Assembly (NCBI GenBank): GCA_019671005.1
Contig: CM033714.1
Span: 82,141,909-82,205,908 of the forward strand
From: Hibiscus mutabilis
Lineage: Eukaryota; Streptophyta; Magnoliopsida; Malvales; Malvaceae
Direction of reading: 5' to 3'
DNA: 64,000 nucleotides
Each line of letters opens with the position of its first letter. The stretch's first letter is position 1. Positions 1 to 12,196 of the stretch are shown here, piece by piece. The notes under the pieces are model-generated. The model saw only the letters and a program-made list of their open reading frames with translations. It ran no database searches and had not been told where the DNA came from. The translations under genes were made by a program, and so were the position numbers.

Positions 1-3000
1 CTGCAGCATTACACTGAGTTGCCAGATATTAAACGTGTCATCGTGAATACACATGCTATTGAGCCACAGGTACATGCTGTCCACTATCTTTATCTCCTGG
101 GAAAATTAGAGACTACTATATCCTGATAATTTTTTCAATAATATTTTGATTTTCAGGCACTTGTTGAATTTTTTGGCACTCTTTCACGAGAATGGGCTTT
201 GGAGTGCATGAAGGACCTTCTTCTGGTTAATCTAAGAGGCAACCTTCAAATAATCGTCCAGGTAAAGAATGTTGTATAATGTCATGCAAATAAGGTTTAA
301 TAAATCACCGAAGGGCCGAAGGCTAAGTTGAATGGCTTTGCAGGTTGCCAAGGAGTACTGTGAGCAGTTGGGTGTTGAGGCTTGCATAAAACTTTTTGAG
401 CAATTTAAGTCATATGAAGGACTGTACTTTTTCCTGGGATCTTATTTAAGCTCAAGGTAATTTAACAGAAAAGAAAATTCCTTTGTTTGATTGGGCATAG
501 CACAGCTATTTCTAACTATGTTGTTTACTTTTGGTTATGGGACAGTGAGGACCCTGATATACACTTCAAGTATATTGAGGCTGCTGCTAAAACTGGACAG
601 ATAAAGGAGGTTGAGCGCGTAACCAGGGAATCAAACTTTTATGATGCTGAAAAGACAAAGAACTTCCTGATGGAAGCCAAGCTTCCTGATGCCAGACCTC
701 TGATTAATGTTTGTGATCGATTTGGGTTTGTCCCTGATCTTACTCACTACCTCTACACAAACAACATGCTCCGTTACATTGAAGGTTATGTTCAGAAGGT
801 ATGTGTGATATTCTCCACTAGATACGTTTTACTGGCATACTGCCTGAATTTAATTTAAACAAGAGTAATTGTGATCTTGTTTTCTTGTTTTGATAGGTGA
901 ACCCTGGGAATGCTCCTTTGGTAGTGGGGCAGTTACTAGACGATGAATGCCCTGAAGATTTTATTAAAGGTCTCATTCTCTCAGTACGTTCTTTGCTACC
1001 AGTTGAGCCCCTTGTGGAGGAATGTGAGAAGAGGTGATTTTTTCAGTGGATCTTTTGTCCTTGTTTCCATCTTTTCATCATTATGTGATTCTCATTTTTC
1101 GGCATCCGGTTTCCAGAAATCGACTTCGTTTGCTTACACAATTCTTGGAGCATCTTGTAAGTGAGGGCAGTCAAGACGTGCATGTCCACAATGCTCTGGG
1201 TAAAATTATCATCGAGAGCAATAACAATCCAGAGCACTTCCTCACAACCAACCCTTACTATGATTCCCGGGTCGTTGGTAAGTACTGTGAGAAACGTGAT
1301 CCCACCTTGGCAGTTGTGGCTTACCGAAGAGGACAATGCGATGACGAACTTATCAATGTCACAAATAAGAACTCTTTGTTCAAATTGCAGGCCAGGTATG
1401 CAATCCTTTTGATTACATATGATAATATATCAGATCTTTGTCTTTTAGTGGTTTATCGGTTCATCATCCTTTGATTGCAGGTATGTTGTTGAGAGGATGG
1501 ATGGTGATCTTTGGGACAAGGTTCTAAATCCTGAAAATGAATATAGAAGACATCTAATTGATCAGGTTGTGTCGACTGCTTTGCCAGAAAGCAAAAGTCC
1601 AGAACAAGTCTCTGCAGCTGTTAAAGCCTTCATGACTGCTGACTTGCCCCATGAACTGATTGAGCTTCTCGAGAAGATTGTGCTCCAAAACTCTGCATTC
1701 AGTGGGAACTTCAATCTGCAAAATCTACTTATTTTGACAGCTATCAAGGCAGATCCATCTAGAGTTATGGATTATATCAATAGGCTAGATAATTTTGATG
1801 GACCTGCAGTTGGAGAAGTGGCTGTGGAAGCTCAACTATATGAAGAAGCTTTTGCAATTTTCAAAAAATTCAACTTAAATGTTCAGGCTGTCAATGTTTT
1901 ATTGGATAACATTAGAAGTATTGATCGAGCCGTAGAATTTGCTTTCCGAGTTGAAGAAGATGCTGTTTGGAGTCAGGTGGCAAAGGCACAACTAAGGGAA
2001 GGGCTGGTGAGCGATGCAATTGAGTCATTTATTCGTGCAGATGATGCTACTCACTTCCTTGAGGTTATTCGGGCTTCTGAGGATGCCAATGTCTACCCTG
2101 ATCTGGTGAGGTACCTTCTGATGGTCAGGGAGAAGGTCAAGGAGCCTAAGGTGGACAGTGAACTCATATATGCATATGCAAAGATTGATAGGCTGGGTGA
2201 AATTGAAGAATTCATTCTCATGCCAAATGTGGCTAATCTTCAAAATGTTGGTGATCGGTTGTTTGATGAAGAGCTTTATGAAGCTGCAAAAATCATATTT
2301 GCATTTATATCTAACTGGGCCAAGTTGGCTGTTACACTTGTGAGGCTTAAACAATTCCAGGGTGCTGTTGATGCAGCACGGAAAGCAAACAGTGCCAAGA
2401 CATGGAAGGAAGTTTGCTTTGCATGTGTTGATGCAGAGGAATTCCGATTGGCACAGATATGTGGTCTAAACGTTATTGTACAGGTGAGTTTACTTTCAGT
2501 TTGACTTACAATTTTTAGGAGTAATGAAGTCATTGCACATTCAGTTCCCCTTTTCTTCTCATGTTTGTCTATTGGAGATTGCTTTTCTGTGATGATTTTG
2601 ACCAATATGTTTGCTGATTTTTAGGTGGATGACTTGGAAGAAGTCAGTGAATACTATCAGAACAGAGGGTGCTTCAATGAGTTGATCTCTCTCATGGAGA
2701 GTGGTTTAGGATTGGAACGTGCACACATGGGTATCTTTACTGAGTTGGGAGTTCTGTATGCCAGATATCGTCCGGAGAAACTTATGGAGCACATTAAATT
2801 GTTTTCTACACGTCTCAATATTCCCAAACTGATAAGAGCTTGTGATGAGCAGCAGCATTGGAAGGAACTCACCTTTTTGTATATCCAATATGACGAGTTC
2901 GATAATGCTGCAACTACTGTGATGAACCACTCTCCTGATGCATGGGATCATATGCAGTTCAAGGATATTATTGTCAAGGTTGCTAGTGTTGAGCTATATT

Positions 3001-4826
3001 ACAAGTCTGTCCACTTCTACTTGCAAGAACATCCTGATCTCATCAATGATATGCTGAATGTGCTTGCGCTTCGTGTGGATCACTCTCGAGTTGTTGACAT
3101 TATGAGAAAGGTTCAGTTCTGGCAGTAAATGATCTAATATTGGAATAAACTGACTTGCTTTATTATTACCTTAATTTATTTTGGGTTGGCAATTATTTCC
3201 TTTTGTATTTCAGGCTGGCCATCTACGTCTTGTGAAGCCATACATGGTTGCTGTTCAGAGCAACAATGTGTCGGCAGTAAACGAGGCATTGAATGAGATT
3301 TATGTTGAGGAAGAATATTACGATAGATTGAGAGAATCTATTGATTTGCATGATAATTTTGATCAGATCGGACTTGCACAAAAGGTGAAGTATTGTTTTT
3401 CTTACACTTTTGTTTACTGTTAGGTTTGTTTCTGATATTATATTTTCTAATTGCTTGTGTAGATTGAGAAACACGAGCTGCTTGAAATGAGGCGTGTTGC
3501 TGCATATATTTACAAAAAGGCAGGCAGATGGAAGCAGTCAATTGCATTGTCAAAGAAGGACAAACATTACAGAGATGCAATGGAAACAGCTTCACAGTCT
3601 GGTGAACGTGAACTTGCCGAGGAGTTGCTTGTTTACTTCATTGAACAGGTACCCAACTCATTCTTGAATATATTTGGAATATATATGCTGGCTCATAAAT
3701 GGTATCTGCTTGGACTCAAAGGTATAAAGCATTATAACTTATTGGCCAACTGCTACTCCTAATTATGTTGTTTCTCTCTCTTCCACTTGTTCCTTTAGGG
3801 TTCAAATAAAGCTTTGTTTTTCTGATTTTTATTTTTCTTGAAGTATGTGTCTAACACATATTTGGACATATGGCTATGGGATTTGACCCTCTAAAGACTC
3901 TTCAAATGCATGAAAAAAAACACTAAATATAAATATCAGACATATTTGTATTGCGTACATCTGAGTCTGAGTACCATAGGCTTTAAGTATAAAACCATCG
4001 TCTTAATAACCATACTATAGGCGTAGGACATGGAAAGAGTAGTTGTTACTTGTTACTGTACCCATGTTTTTACACTAAGGTGGTTTTCCGTCTGGTATTA
4101 TCTCTGTAATTTTTGTTATTGTTTTGAATTGGACATAATTTCAGTGTCAACCTTCTCTTTGTACAGGGAAAGAAGGAATGCTTCACATCGTGCCTCTTTG
4201 TCTGTTATGACTTAATTCGACCGGATGTTGCTCTTGAGCTTGCCTGGATTAACAACATGATCGACTTTGCATTCCCATATCTGCTGCAGGTGATTGATGT
4301 GCTCTGCTGCTTTCAGTATCATAATTTTAGTGCAACTTCTCATTTTACCATGATTCTTATTTCTAGATTATTTTGTTTGAGAACCTTATTAATTGTCTTT
4401 GATTTTGCAGTTTATCCGTGAATACACCGGCAAAGTTGATGAACTTATCAAGGACAAGATCGAAGCTCAAAAAGAAGTAAAGGCTAAAGAGCAAGAAGAG
4501 AAAGAAGTCATTGCACAACAGGTAATAATAACCTTAAAAGGCCGAAAACTCTAACTCCATTTTCTCATAAATGTATTCTACTACTGCACGGTGGGAGTAG
4601 TTAGCTTTTCGACGGATACGAAGTCCTAACTGATAAAAATAAATGCCTTGTGTTGTAGAACATGTATGCTCAGCTGCTACCGCTTGCATTGCCTGCACCG
4701 CCAATGCCAGGTATGGGAGGACCAATGATGGGTGGTGGATTTCCACCGCCTCCACCAACCATGGGAGGAATGGGAATGCCTCCAATGCCACCTTACGGGA
4801 TGCCACCAATGGGCAGCAGTTACTAA
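1..4826 (+). CDS. CHC: Clathrin heavy chain, 3' part (13 exons, N-terminus outside window)
   Basis: Heavy chain of the clathrin triskelion, which coats endocytic and trans-Golgi vesicles. Thirteen exons with GT-AG junctions join in one frame: 1-69, 157-261, 344-456, 546-798, 897-1033, 1117-1395, 1481-2483, 2625-3110, 3214-3384, 3463-3648, 4167-4289, 4411-4521 and 4659-4826 (TAA at 4824). They sum to 3204 bp, exactly 1067 codons plus stop. Plant heavy chains are about 1700 residues, so roughly the first 640 (beta-propeller and proximal linker) lie upstream. What remains is the alpha-helical leg with its clathrin repeat motifs, a charged Glu/Lys segment in exon 12, and the Met/Pro/Gly-rich tail of plant clathrins in exon 13. 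No internal stop or frameshift is visible, so the gene looks functional. The symbol is the family name; which paralogue this is cannot be decided. Confidence 0.97.
3790..4060 (+). repeat. Dispersed MITE-like fragment in clathrin intron 10
   Basis: This stretch makes intron 10 (3649-4166) the longest in the visible part of the gene. It shares blocks such as TTTGGACAT and GACCCTCTAAAG with the element at 10116-10299 in another gene's intron. Ends are unclear and no target duplication was seen, so this is a degenerate copy. Confidence 0.4.
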
Positions 4827-5300
4827 CTCGTTACAGGTTTGTTGGGTTGAAAACGATTTTAGCCAAGTTGATTCATTCCGTTGCAACAGCGAAAAGGACT
4901 TCGAATTCGTAGTTCCAATTATGGCAACTTCGTCAGGCTTTTGATGAATAATGCCATTTCATATTTTGCCTATGTGATATTGTTATATTCTTTTTCCTTT
5001 GTTGAAAGAAGCAGTTTTTGGCTGCTGGTACGAAGGTGAGCAGAGGATTTTTATCATAATGCATATTTGTATTATCGTTTGATGATGTCCTTGGAATTGT
5101 TGACCAGCAGTATTTACGAAAACACCGCTTCACACTTCCATTGTTTCTTTTTGTTTCAAATTTTTTTTCTAATTTGGAACTGAAAATTTTATTGGTAGAA
5201 TTTGTTGGCTGAATAGAATAGAGCAGATTTCTATTTGTTGGTACATGTATTTTTTTTCCTTTTTCTAATTTCATCCTTGTTAATTTCGGGAAATAATGAA
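4827..5300 (+). other. Clathrin heavy chain 3' UTR and polyadenylation region
   Basis: Sequence after the TAA is T-rich, with AATAAT- and AATAGA-like hexamers (4948, 5214) of the loose kind used as plant poly(A) signals. The cleavage site cannot be placed from sequence alone. Confidence 0.4.
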
Positions 5301-6700
5301 CAATTTTCGTTGATGTAATTCAAAATTTGAATTCTAAAATTTCCATATTTCCATATAATTTTTAAAAAGTAAAAACTTAGAAAATTAGCAAAATTCACCG
5401 GAATTTTTAACAAGATTTAAATAAATATTTTGATCGAAAAAGATTTATAAAGAATGTAGAAGTTCTAAATTATAAAAACAAAAGTTTAAATGGCAAGTTA
5501 TTTTTCTTTTAACTAGATATAACAGTTAAGTTATTTTACTTTTAATTAGCAAAATTCATGTTTTATATCAATTTAAATTAAATATGAATAGAGGAGAAAT
5601 TCAAACTTAAGTCTTGTGGCACAGACATGTTTAACCACTTAATTAAATTTAATATTTGGTTTATGATTAATAATGTTTTATATATACATTAAAGTGTAGT
5701 TAAAGAAATTGGAGAATTAAAAAGGAAAAAAGGACTCAAACCCGAGCCTTGAAGTTGAAAGTGTGAAGACAATATTTGATTGTATATACAAATATAATTT
5801 TTCAAGCCTAAAATCTAGGTGTAGATTCAATGATACTAAACCGTAGTAAATATGTATTTTATGACTGACAAAATTTTGTATTTAATAGAAATTGTAGTTT
5901 CAAAATCCAAACGAGGCGAGCATATTTTTCTTCCATTTTGATACATTTAATTTTTCTTTATTTTCATTTTGGTCCTTACTATTTGTAAAGACAATTTAAC
6001 CACAAAATCACCTTCGATGGTCAACCTCTACCAGCACTTTCAATTTAAAAAATATTATTATCTTATACATCAGTGGTAAAAAAACAAAATTTCTACAAAA
6101 AGAATTATTTAGGGATTTAGAGTTTTAATTTAATATTTAAAAGTTAGAGATTTATGTTGTAAGGTTTAAAATTTAAAATTCATAGTTAGAATTTACGGCT
6201 TGTAGTTAAATTTTTAAGGTTTTAAAATTCAAAATTTAAATTTTAAATTTAGACTTAAAATTAAACATGCTTGTGTAAAAATTTTTTATACTGACAATGT
6301 ACCAAATACTAATCCTTTAAAGAAGCCCTAATTTTTTAATCTATTTGTCTAAATAATTTTCAAGATGATTTAAAATGCTAAAATTTTCTTTTGTCAAACA
6401 TCATTTCCCTAAAAATCGCGCATATACATGTAAACTGCAATAAAAGTCTGTACAACTGAAACCTACTTTATGTAAATTAGATTATACAAAATATAACTAG
6501 ATTTATAATAATGCATGACTGAATAGTGATTACATAAAATATTAAGAAAGCAACATTTATTATATTTTAGTGTCATATTGTGTAATTAGATCCACAAAAC
6601 ATGAACAAAAGATACAGCAACGACGAAAAGAATGAATTCTGAAAAAAAGGGGGAATGCAAAAGCAGACACAGGGCCTATAGATCCTTATCGGAAATCCAA
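5301..6700. other. AT-rich intergenic DNA
   Basis: No coding signal or clear repeat boundary. At 6110-6280 there are short shuffled blocks of the AAATTTAAA / TTTAGGGTT type common in degenerate plant intergenic DNA. Confidence 0.5.
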
Positions 6701-6704
6701 ATAG

Positions 6705-7245
6705 TTTCATTAATTGTTGTCTGAATACGAAATGTGTATCGGATTTACACACTTTTCATGTTCTTCAAGTATTCATCCAAAAAAACAGACATATCCGACA
6801 ACTATACACAGGCATAGCAATATCCAACCATACACGTATCCAAGAACTATGTTGAAACATAGACGTATCCAAGAACTATATCAAAGCATACACGTATTTG
6901 AAACATAAGCATATTCGTCAACTATACTCGAGCATAGCAATATCAAAACATACATGTATCCGACAACTGTACAAAAGCTAGCAATACCAAAAACATACAC
7001 ATCAGAGGACTATATCAGAGCTTGGCAACACCCGAACCCGAATACAACCAAAGCATGGCAATCCCTAAAAAATACATATGTCCTAAAACTACACCCAAGC
7101 ATATCAATACCAAAAACATAATCACATCCAAGAACTACAATCGAGCATAGCAACATCCAAACATACATATATCAAATGATCATACTCGAGCCCAGGCCGA
7201 GTAGCATTCTGGATCACACATTTTTCAGAGCTGACAAGTACTTGC
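6705..7245. repeat. Degenerate tandem repeat downstream of eL41
   Basis: A unit of roughly 45-60 bp recurs with much divergence: CATACACGTATCC, then CAAGAACTAT, then AGCATAGCAATA, about eight times. The left edge (TTCATGTTCTTCAAGTA near 6755) resembles the start of the intronic MITE at 10116, so the array may be an internal expansion of that family. No coding potential. Confidence 0.5.
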
Positions 7246-7574
7246 ATAATCATGGCACAAATTACAATGACAAATAAGAAATCAGATAAGCCTAATCACT
7301 AACAATATGCTTCCCTAAATACAAATCTATATCCATAATCTTCAACGAGTACGTATTAACATGGAATTTGCGACTTTATGCGGATAAAACTCATAAAAAT
7401 TAACATCCAAAACCATAAGATTTTTTCAAAAGCTCAATAACATGTTGCCATAAGATTCAAATGGTTCGATAAAGACAACATCGTAAATCCTTTTTAAAAG
7501 AAAAGTATCCATCAAACAACGCAAAATCTAAACAACCAGAGATCCGAAATTACTAGCTTCCAAAGAAAATTAGA

Positions 7575-7745
7575 TTACTTAGATCTCTGTCTCATCTTTC
7601 TTCTCTTCCTCTTCAGCCTCCTCATACGCTTCTTCTTCCACTGAAAATCACCAAAAATTCAACAAAAAAACATTTCAATCAGAAAACAACAAGGATAAAA
7701 AAAAAAGCATGCTTCAGATGGTTAGGCTTTCACCTTAGCTCTCAT
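7575..7745 (-). CDS. RPL41: 60S ribosomal protein eL41 (25 aa, two exons)
   Basis: eL41 is the smallest ribosomal protein, a single basic helix at the ribosomal subunit interface. Exon 1 (7734-7745) encodes Met-Arg-Ala-Lys. A 93-bp intron (7641-7733, GTGAAA...TTTTCAG) follows. Exon 2 (7575-7640) starts with Trp-Lys-Lys-Lys-Arg, continues as an almost unbroken Arg/Lys series and stops with TAA at 7575. The spliced product is 25 residues, the universal eL41 length, with the characteristic Trp-4 followed by Lys/Arg clusters. It is far too short for usual ORF cut-offs. Correct splice sites, unchanged length and a ribosomal-protein-type promoter argue that it is functional. No neighbour appears co-regulated. 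Confidence 0.93.
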
Positions 7746-7960
7746 GGTGAAACGACTTCGAAATCGATCTCTTTCTGCAGCTCAAAAACTCTGGTTTTGC
7801 GTAATCCTTCAAAAGCTGCGCCGAGAACGAGAAAGGAAAGGCTGGGGCTATGAGATTAAATATAAAGAGAGGCTTTAAAACCCTAAAACGCTTAAAGGCC
7901 GGCGTTTGGGTATTTGGACTTGGAGGCTTTATTGGGTTAAGCTAACATTGGGCCATTTTA
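7746..7960 (-). promoter_or_regulatory. eL41 promoter and 5' leader: TATA box, telo-box, site II motif
   Basis: Upstream of the minus-strand ATG lies a TATA-like box (TTTATATTTAA, 7856-7866), which predicts a start near 7830. Further upstream is a telo-box (AAACCCTAA on +, 7878-7886) and a site II element (TGGGCC on +, 7949-7954). The telo-box plus site II pair is the known signature of plant ribosomal-protein and cell-proliferation promoters, and fits the gene it precedes. Confidence 0.75.
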
Positions 7961-8985
7961 ACATTTGAGTATTACTATACCCGAATTAATTAAATTATCC
8001 GTCGAATATCTAAATCCGTATTTAATAAGTCGAAAAAAAAGTAAAGTAAAGTACATAATGGTTCTGACATTCTGATGAATCTGATCCCATTGTTCACAAA
8101 TTTTGAATCTATCTGTGTATTTTTATCTAAATTTGACTTAATTAAAATATTCACAGATATCCAAATAATCATTTTATTGTTTTTTATTTTATTCTGAAAA
8201 AAATTAATTTTTTGTAATTATCACAATTTTTTATCTCTTTTTGCTTAACCAGTGGCGGCAATTAATTTTAGTATTGATAGTCGACTACCGGTGTTCACTA
8301 TTTTGCTTGCTCTTTCATGTTTTGTTTTCTCAATTTTAATAAAAAAATACTCTTGTAGCACGCATTTTTTCTGCCTTTGTGGTACATTTTTATTAGCTTT
8401 TGTGGTTCGTTTCATCCGTCGTTTGACATAATCTCAACATACATGAGCAGTCGTTTGGTGCTCGTATAAAGATCCTCACGATATTAGCTTTTTAATTTAA
8501 TTTTGTCGGTGGTCATAGAAAAAATTAATCCCTACTCGTTTGATGGTTTATTAACTGATGTAATCAGAACTATGTAGCAGAACAATCTGTCTGACAGTTT
8601 GATTCGCTCATCACTCATTTTTCATCCCATAAAGCGTCTCCTTTGACTAGAGACAAGAAAATTCATGAAGGTTTTTAGGTTTTGATGGTATGTTAATTTT
8701 CATTGAAGAGTTTGTTTTTCTTTGTACCTTTGTATGATAGTTTGGTTATCTTACCATTTCTTTTTCATCCCATAAAGCGTCTCCTTTGACTAGAGATAAG
8801 AAAATTCATGAATTTTTTTGAGTTTTGATGGTATGTTAATTTTCATTGAAGGGTTTGTTTCTCTTTGCACCTTTGTATGAGAATTTTTGAAGACTAGTCG
8901 TTTTTTCTCTTTTAGATACATTGTATTTATAATATTTTCATAATATTTAATAAAATTTAGATTCCATATTAAAAAATAATTTAAA
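7961..8985. repeat. Intergenic DNA with a 143-bp tandem duplication (8621-8890)
   Basis: The block beginning TTCATCCCATAAAGCGTCTC at 8621 recurs at 8764 with few substitutions and runs to about 8890 (GCACCTTTGTATGAGA). Nothing else is recognisable between the eL41 promoter and the SAM50 pseudogene. Confidence 0.7.
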
Positions 8986-8986
8986 G

Positions 8987-11054
8987 ATAACCCATTTCCC
9001 CATGGAAAGATAACACCACCAGAAACCCAAAAATTAAGAGCAGCACCAGAAAATCCGAGAGGAACAACATAACGAAGATCAAATTCCTGTCACAAAACAT
9101 CAATGGAAAATAATGAAAAACAGCAATTCTTACAAACACATACAAATGAACAATTGTGAGACAAAACAAAGAATGCTTGGGGGGTAAACGAGAAGCAAGC
9201 ATAATTCATACCTGCCGAAGAAATCGTAAGCTCCGACTATCAGGTACAAGCCCACCAAGTTGAGTAGTAGAAGCAAAAGCATAACCCCGAGTTGGCTGCA
9301 TTGTCGAATTTCGCCTGTCATATTTAAAAGTATACTTCAAAGAAGAAAGTAAATTATGGCCGAGCTGCCTCCTTACGGACCTCGATGCCATTTGTGATGG
9401 ATCAGTCAAGGTACGCCATGCAATGTTATATGCCACATCATGATGTTGACTTGAAAATAATCCAAGAGAAAGGCCCATTGATCACTCTTTGTACGAAGAA
9501 AACTTTAGCCAATCTTGGGATAGTACGTATGCTCGTGCTGTGACAGGAGTTACCAGTCCTTTAAATCTCGGCAAATACAAGCCAACACTTAACTCAGATG
9601 AGTGATCGTAGCCATATGCCAATGAACCATCCCAAAGATCCCCATAACCAAACAAATTTTTGTACTTGAAAGATCCTTCCACTGTGGAAGATCTAGCCTA
9701 CAACAGCATTTTACAAATTTAAAAGCTCAAATAGGAGGTTTATAAATTCACAGAAAATAAGTGATCAAAAGGCAGAAGGAACAGAAATTTCCATGTAAAA
9801 GCTAGCATGAATATAATGATCGTGTATGTCTACAGTTTTTTTTTTGCAATGTCACAATCGGTCAGTCGCATGTAGACAGACATATGATCCATGATATAGA
9901 TATCATAAAAATGGAACAAAATCCATCATTATTACATTGGAAAAAAACTTATTCGATGGCTACACATATGCAATCTTATTTGATGGGTATTATTTCTACT
10001 AGTTTATCCATCTAAACCTTTAATAAAGATCAATATTCTCGTTCATTAGCATTGTCGTTACTCCATATACTAATGCCAGCTTAAACAAAAGTGTTCCTCT
10101 CCAAAAAATCTAATCAGCTATGTTGCTCCAACTCTTCATGTTTCTTCAAGTACCGGAGGCACATCTGGACATGATTATGGGGTACGACTCTCTAAAGAAA
10201 TGTCTGTGTCGGACAATACTCCTATTTGACATAAATAACTTCAGAAAAATTGAACATACCTATATCGGGCATTCATACAAGAGTCCAAGCAACATAGCTA
10301 ATTAGCTAATTATACTAAATAAATTCAGTCGACAGAATTTATCACGTTTTAATTTCAGCATATCAAACTCAAACCTAGTTTCCCATTGCAATTATTCATA
10401 TCCTCCATTTAACTCGTGTCTAAAAAACACCGCATGGCAATTAATTTTCCACCATTTTCTCGCTAACCAAACATATATTAACCAAAACAAGCAAATTAGA
10501 GAGGAAAATAAACCTTAAAAAACTCATACTAAAAAGAAATTCACCTCCGCTTTCGTATAAGCTCCAATCTGTCCCGAAAGCGGGCTGGCGGTCTCAACAA
10601 CCTCGATAATCACATTAGCAGTTCCAGGTAGTTCGGGCGGGCCGGAATCTAGCGTGATTTTCACGGAATCAAAGATTTCAAGCGCTTGGAGCCGCGAATT
10701 CACGATCTGCTAACTTCCAACAGCTCTTGCATTGAGCCGACGTTGTTCAACACCTCCGTCTCGGCTTCAATTATATGGTCCTTGGTTTTTCGTGTTCCCT
10801 TTGATGATCACATTGTGGACTCGGACCTAAACCGGCCCGGTTTCCATCCGCTTCAGTAGCGAGTCCATTTTGAGTATCTCCGAACGGAACCGAGCCTCTC
10901 GTGATTGTGGTTCAGGCTGGTTCGGTCCTCTAAATACGCCGTCGTTTTCGTCACCGCCGTCATGTTCTTCCTCGTCGATTTCATTGGTGTCGAAGGGTTT
11001 TTGGCGTTCCGAGTCGGGTGGAGTCAAGTTGGGTACCGAATCGGGGTTTGACAT
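8987..11054 (-). pseudogene. SAM50/Omp85 outer-membrane assembly protein, decayed and 3'-truncated
   Basis: SAM50 homologues are POTRA plus beta-barrel proteins that insert barrels into the mitochondrial outer membrane. Exon 1 (10545-11054) holds an acidic N-terminus and the POTRA region (VRVHNVIIKGN, then GSMQELLEV, then LQALEIFDSVKITL). Exon 2 (9212-9697) holds the first barrel strands (FKYKNLFGYGDLWDGSLAYG). Exon 3 starts at 9086 (EFDLRYVVPLGF...VIFPWGNG) and similarity stops near 8987. Splice sites survive but the frame does not: in-frame TAG at 10827-10829, one extra A in the A-run just beyond it, one base missing near 10708, and an in-frame TGA near 9482 where CGA (Arg) is expected. The last roughly 150 barrel residues are absent. 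A chloroplast OEP80-type relative is less likely given the short acidic N-terminus. Confidence 0.85.
10116..10299. mobile_element. 184-bp MITE with 21-bp terminal inverted repeats in the SAM50 pseudogene intron
   Basis: The left end AGCTATGTTGCTCCAACTCTT (10116) and the reverse complement of the right end (10279-10299, AGCTATGTTGCTTGGACTCTT) match at 18 of 21 positions. The interior has CACATCTGGACATG and GACTCTCTAAAG blocks also seen in clathrin intron 10. No transposase. I could not settle a target duplication, so the superfamily is open. Confidence 0.65.
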
Positions 11055-12196
11055 TTGTAAACTGAAAACAAGGGGAAGGTTCAACTTTGCAAAGCGAAGA
11101 CAGTGAAGTGAAGAGGCGGGGGCGGCAGTGCAAGGGGTTTTGGATTTTAAAGGTTTATTAAGGAAGATTCTGATTTTGCTAAGATGCCCCTTTACTTTGT
11201 CTTATTTACTTTTTTATCACTAATACTTTTGGTGTTGGTTGATTTAGCATATCGAAAAATTATCTAATTTATAAATAAAATTGCTAGTGCTTAAAAGGCT
11301 TTAACCGTGTTGGTCAAGTTATTTTGATTTAGATTCGAGATATTTCGAAGTTCAGTTAGCCGTATATTTTACTATAATAATTTTGTGAATGTTATTTAAC
11401 TAAGTTGAGTTTAGAAATGTTTACTAAATGCGTGGTACAATGACAAATCATTTTTGTTAAAATGAAGTTTTGGTTGATATTAAGTTTCGATTTCAATGGA
11501 TACAAAGTTGGATGAACACGGAAAAGTTCGGAATGATAAAAGTGTTTGTCATGAAAAGTTAATCGATTCGGTAATTGTTGTAAACCCGAAACACAAGATT
11601 CGTGCCATATTGGACCAGTTGATCATACAATAAACATGAAGGAAGCAATGGATGTAATCAATAGCATGTTTCGACAATCTATAGTGATAACAGAAAGAAA
11701 ATCAGGGTCAGAACTTCAGGTTTATAGTGTTCGATTGAAATTTGGATCGTGAAATTGATGCATCGGTTCCACATTGATGATGAAGGAAATATTGAGGCTG
11801 CAGAGGGAAATGATGATAAAGATAACTTAGAACAGATCGAGGTTCAAGTTCATCTGCTTCACATAGTCCATTCACAATTTTCAGTTAAGTTTTGGAGTTT
11901 TAATGTCTGGATTCCTCATTTCTGTTTACAATTTTCCAGGAAACCAATCAGAACAAATGGAAACCAATAGGCATGCAATGATGCATTTTCCTTTATGTAT
12001 TCACACTGAAATCCAAAACAATGAAGATTTTCCCCGGTTTTCATCTCTTTGTTGAATCTATATATGCAAGTTTATGTATATGTGTATGTATACGTGTATA
12101 CGTATATGTATACAACAAACTTCCCATTAACCTAAGTTAAATACCAGTGCTGATCTGCAGGCAAGCTTCATTTTGCCTTTCCACCAACTTCATTCC
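11055..12196. other. Intergenic DNA between the SAM50 pseudogene and the MRH1-like gene
   Basis: Contains the former promoter side of the SAM50 copy (11060-11160), then AT-rich sequence, then a TGTATA/CGTATA-rich microsatellite-like tract at 12058-12118 just beyond the 3' end of the MRH1-like gene. An ORF at 11749-11970 has no recognisable features and is not called. Confidence 0.5.

Noticed and set aside
11749..11970. Plus-strand ORF with acidic segment
   Set aside because: No domain, no splice context and AT-rich surroundings; insufficient evidence for a gene.
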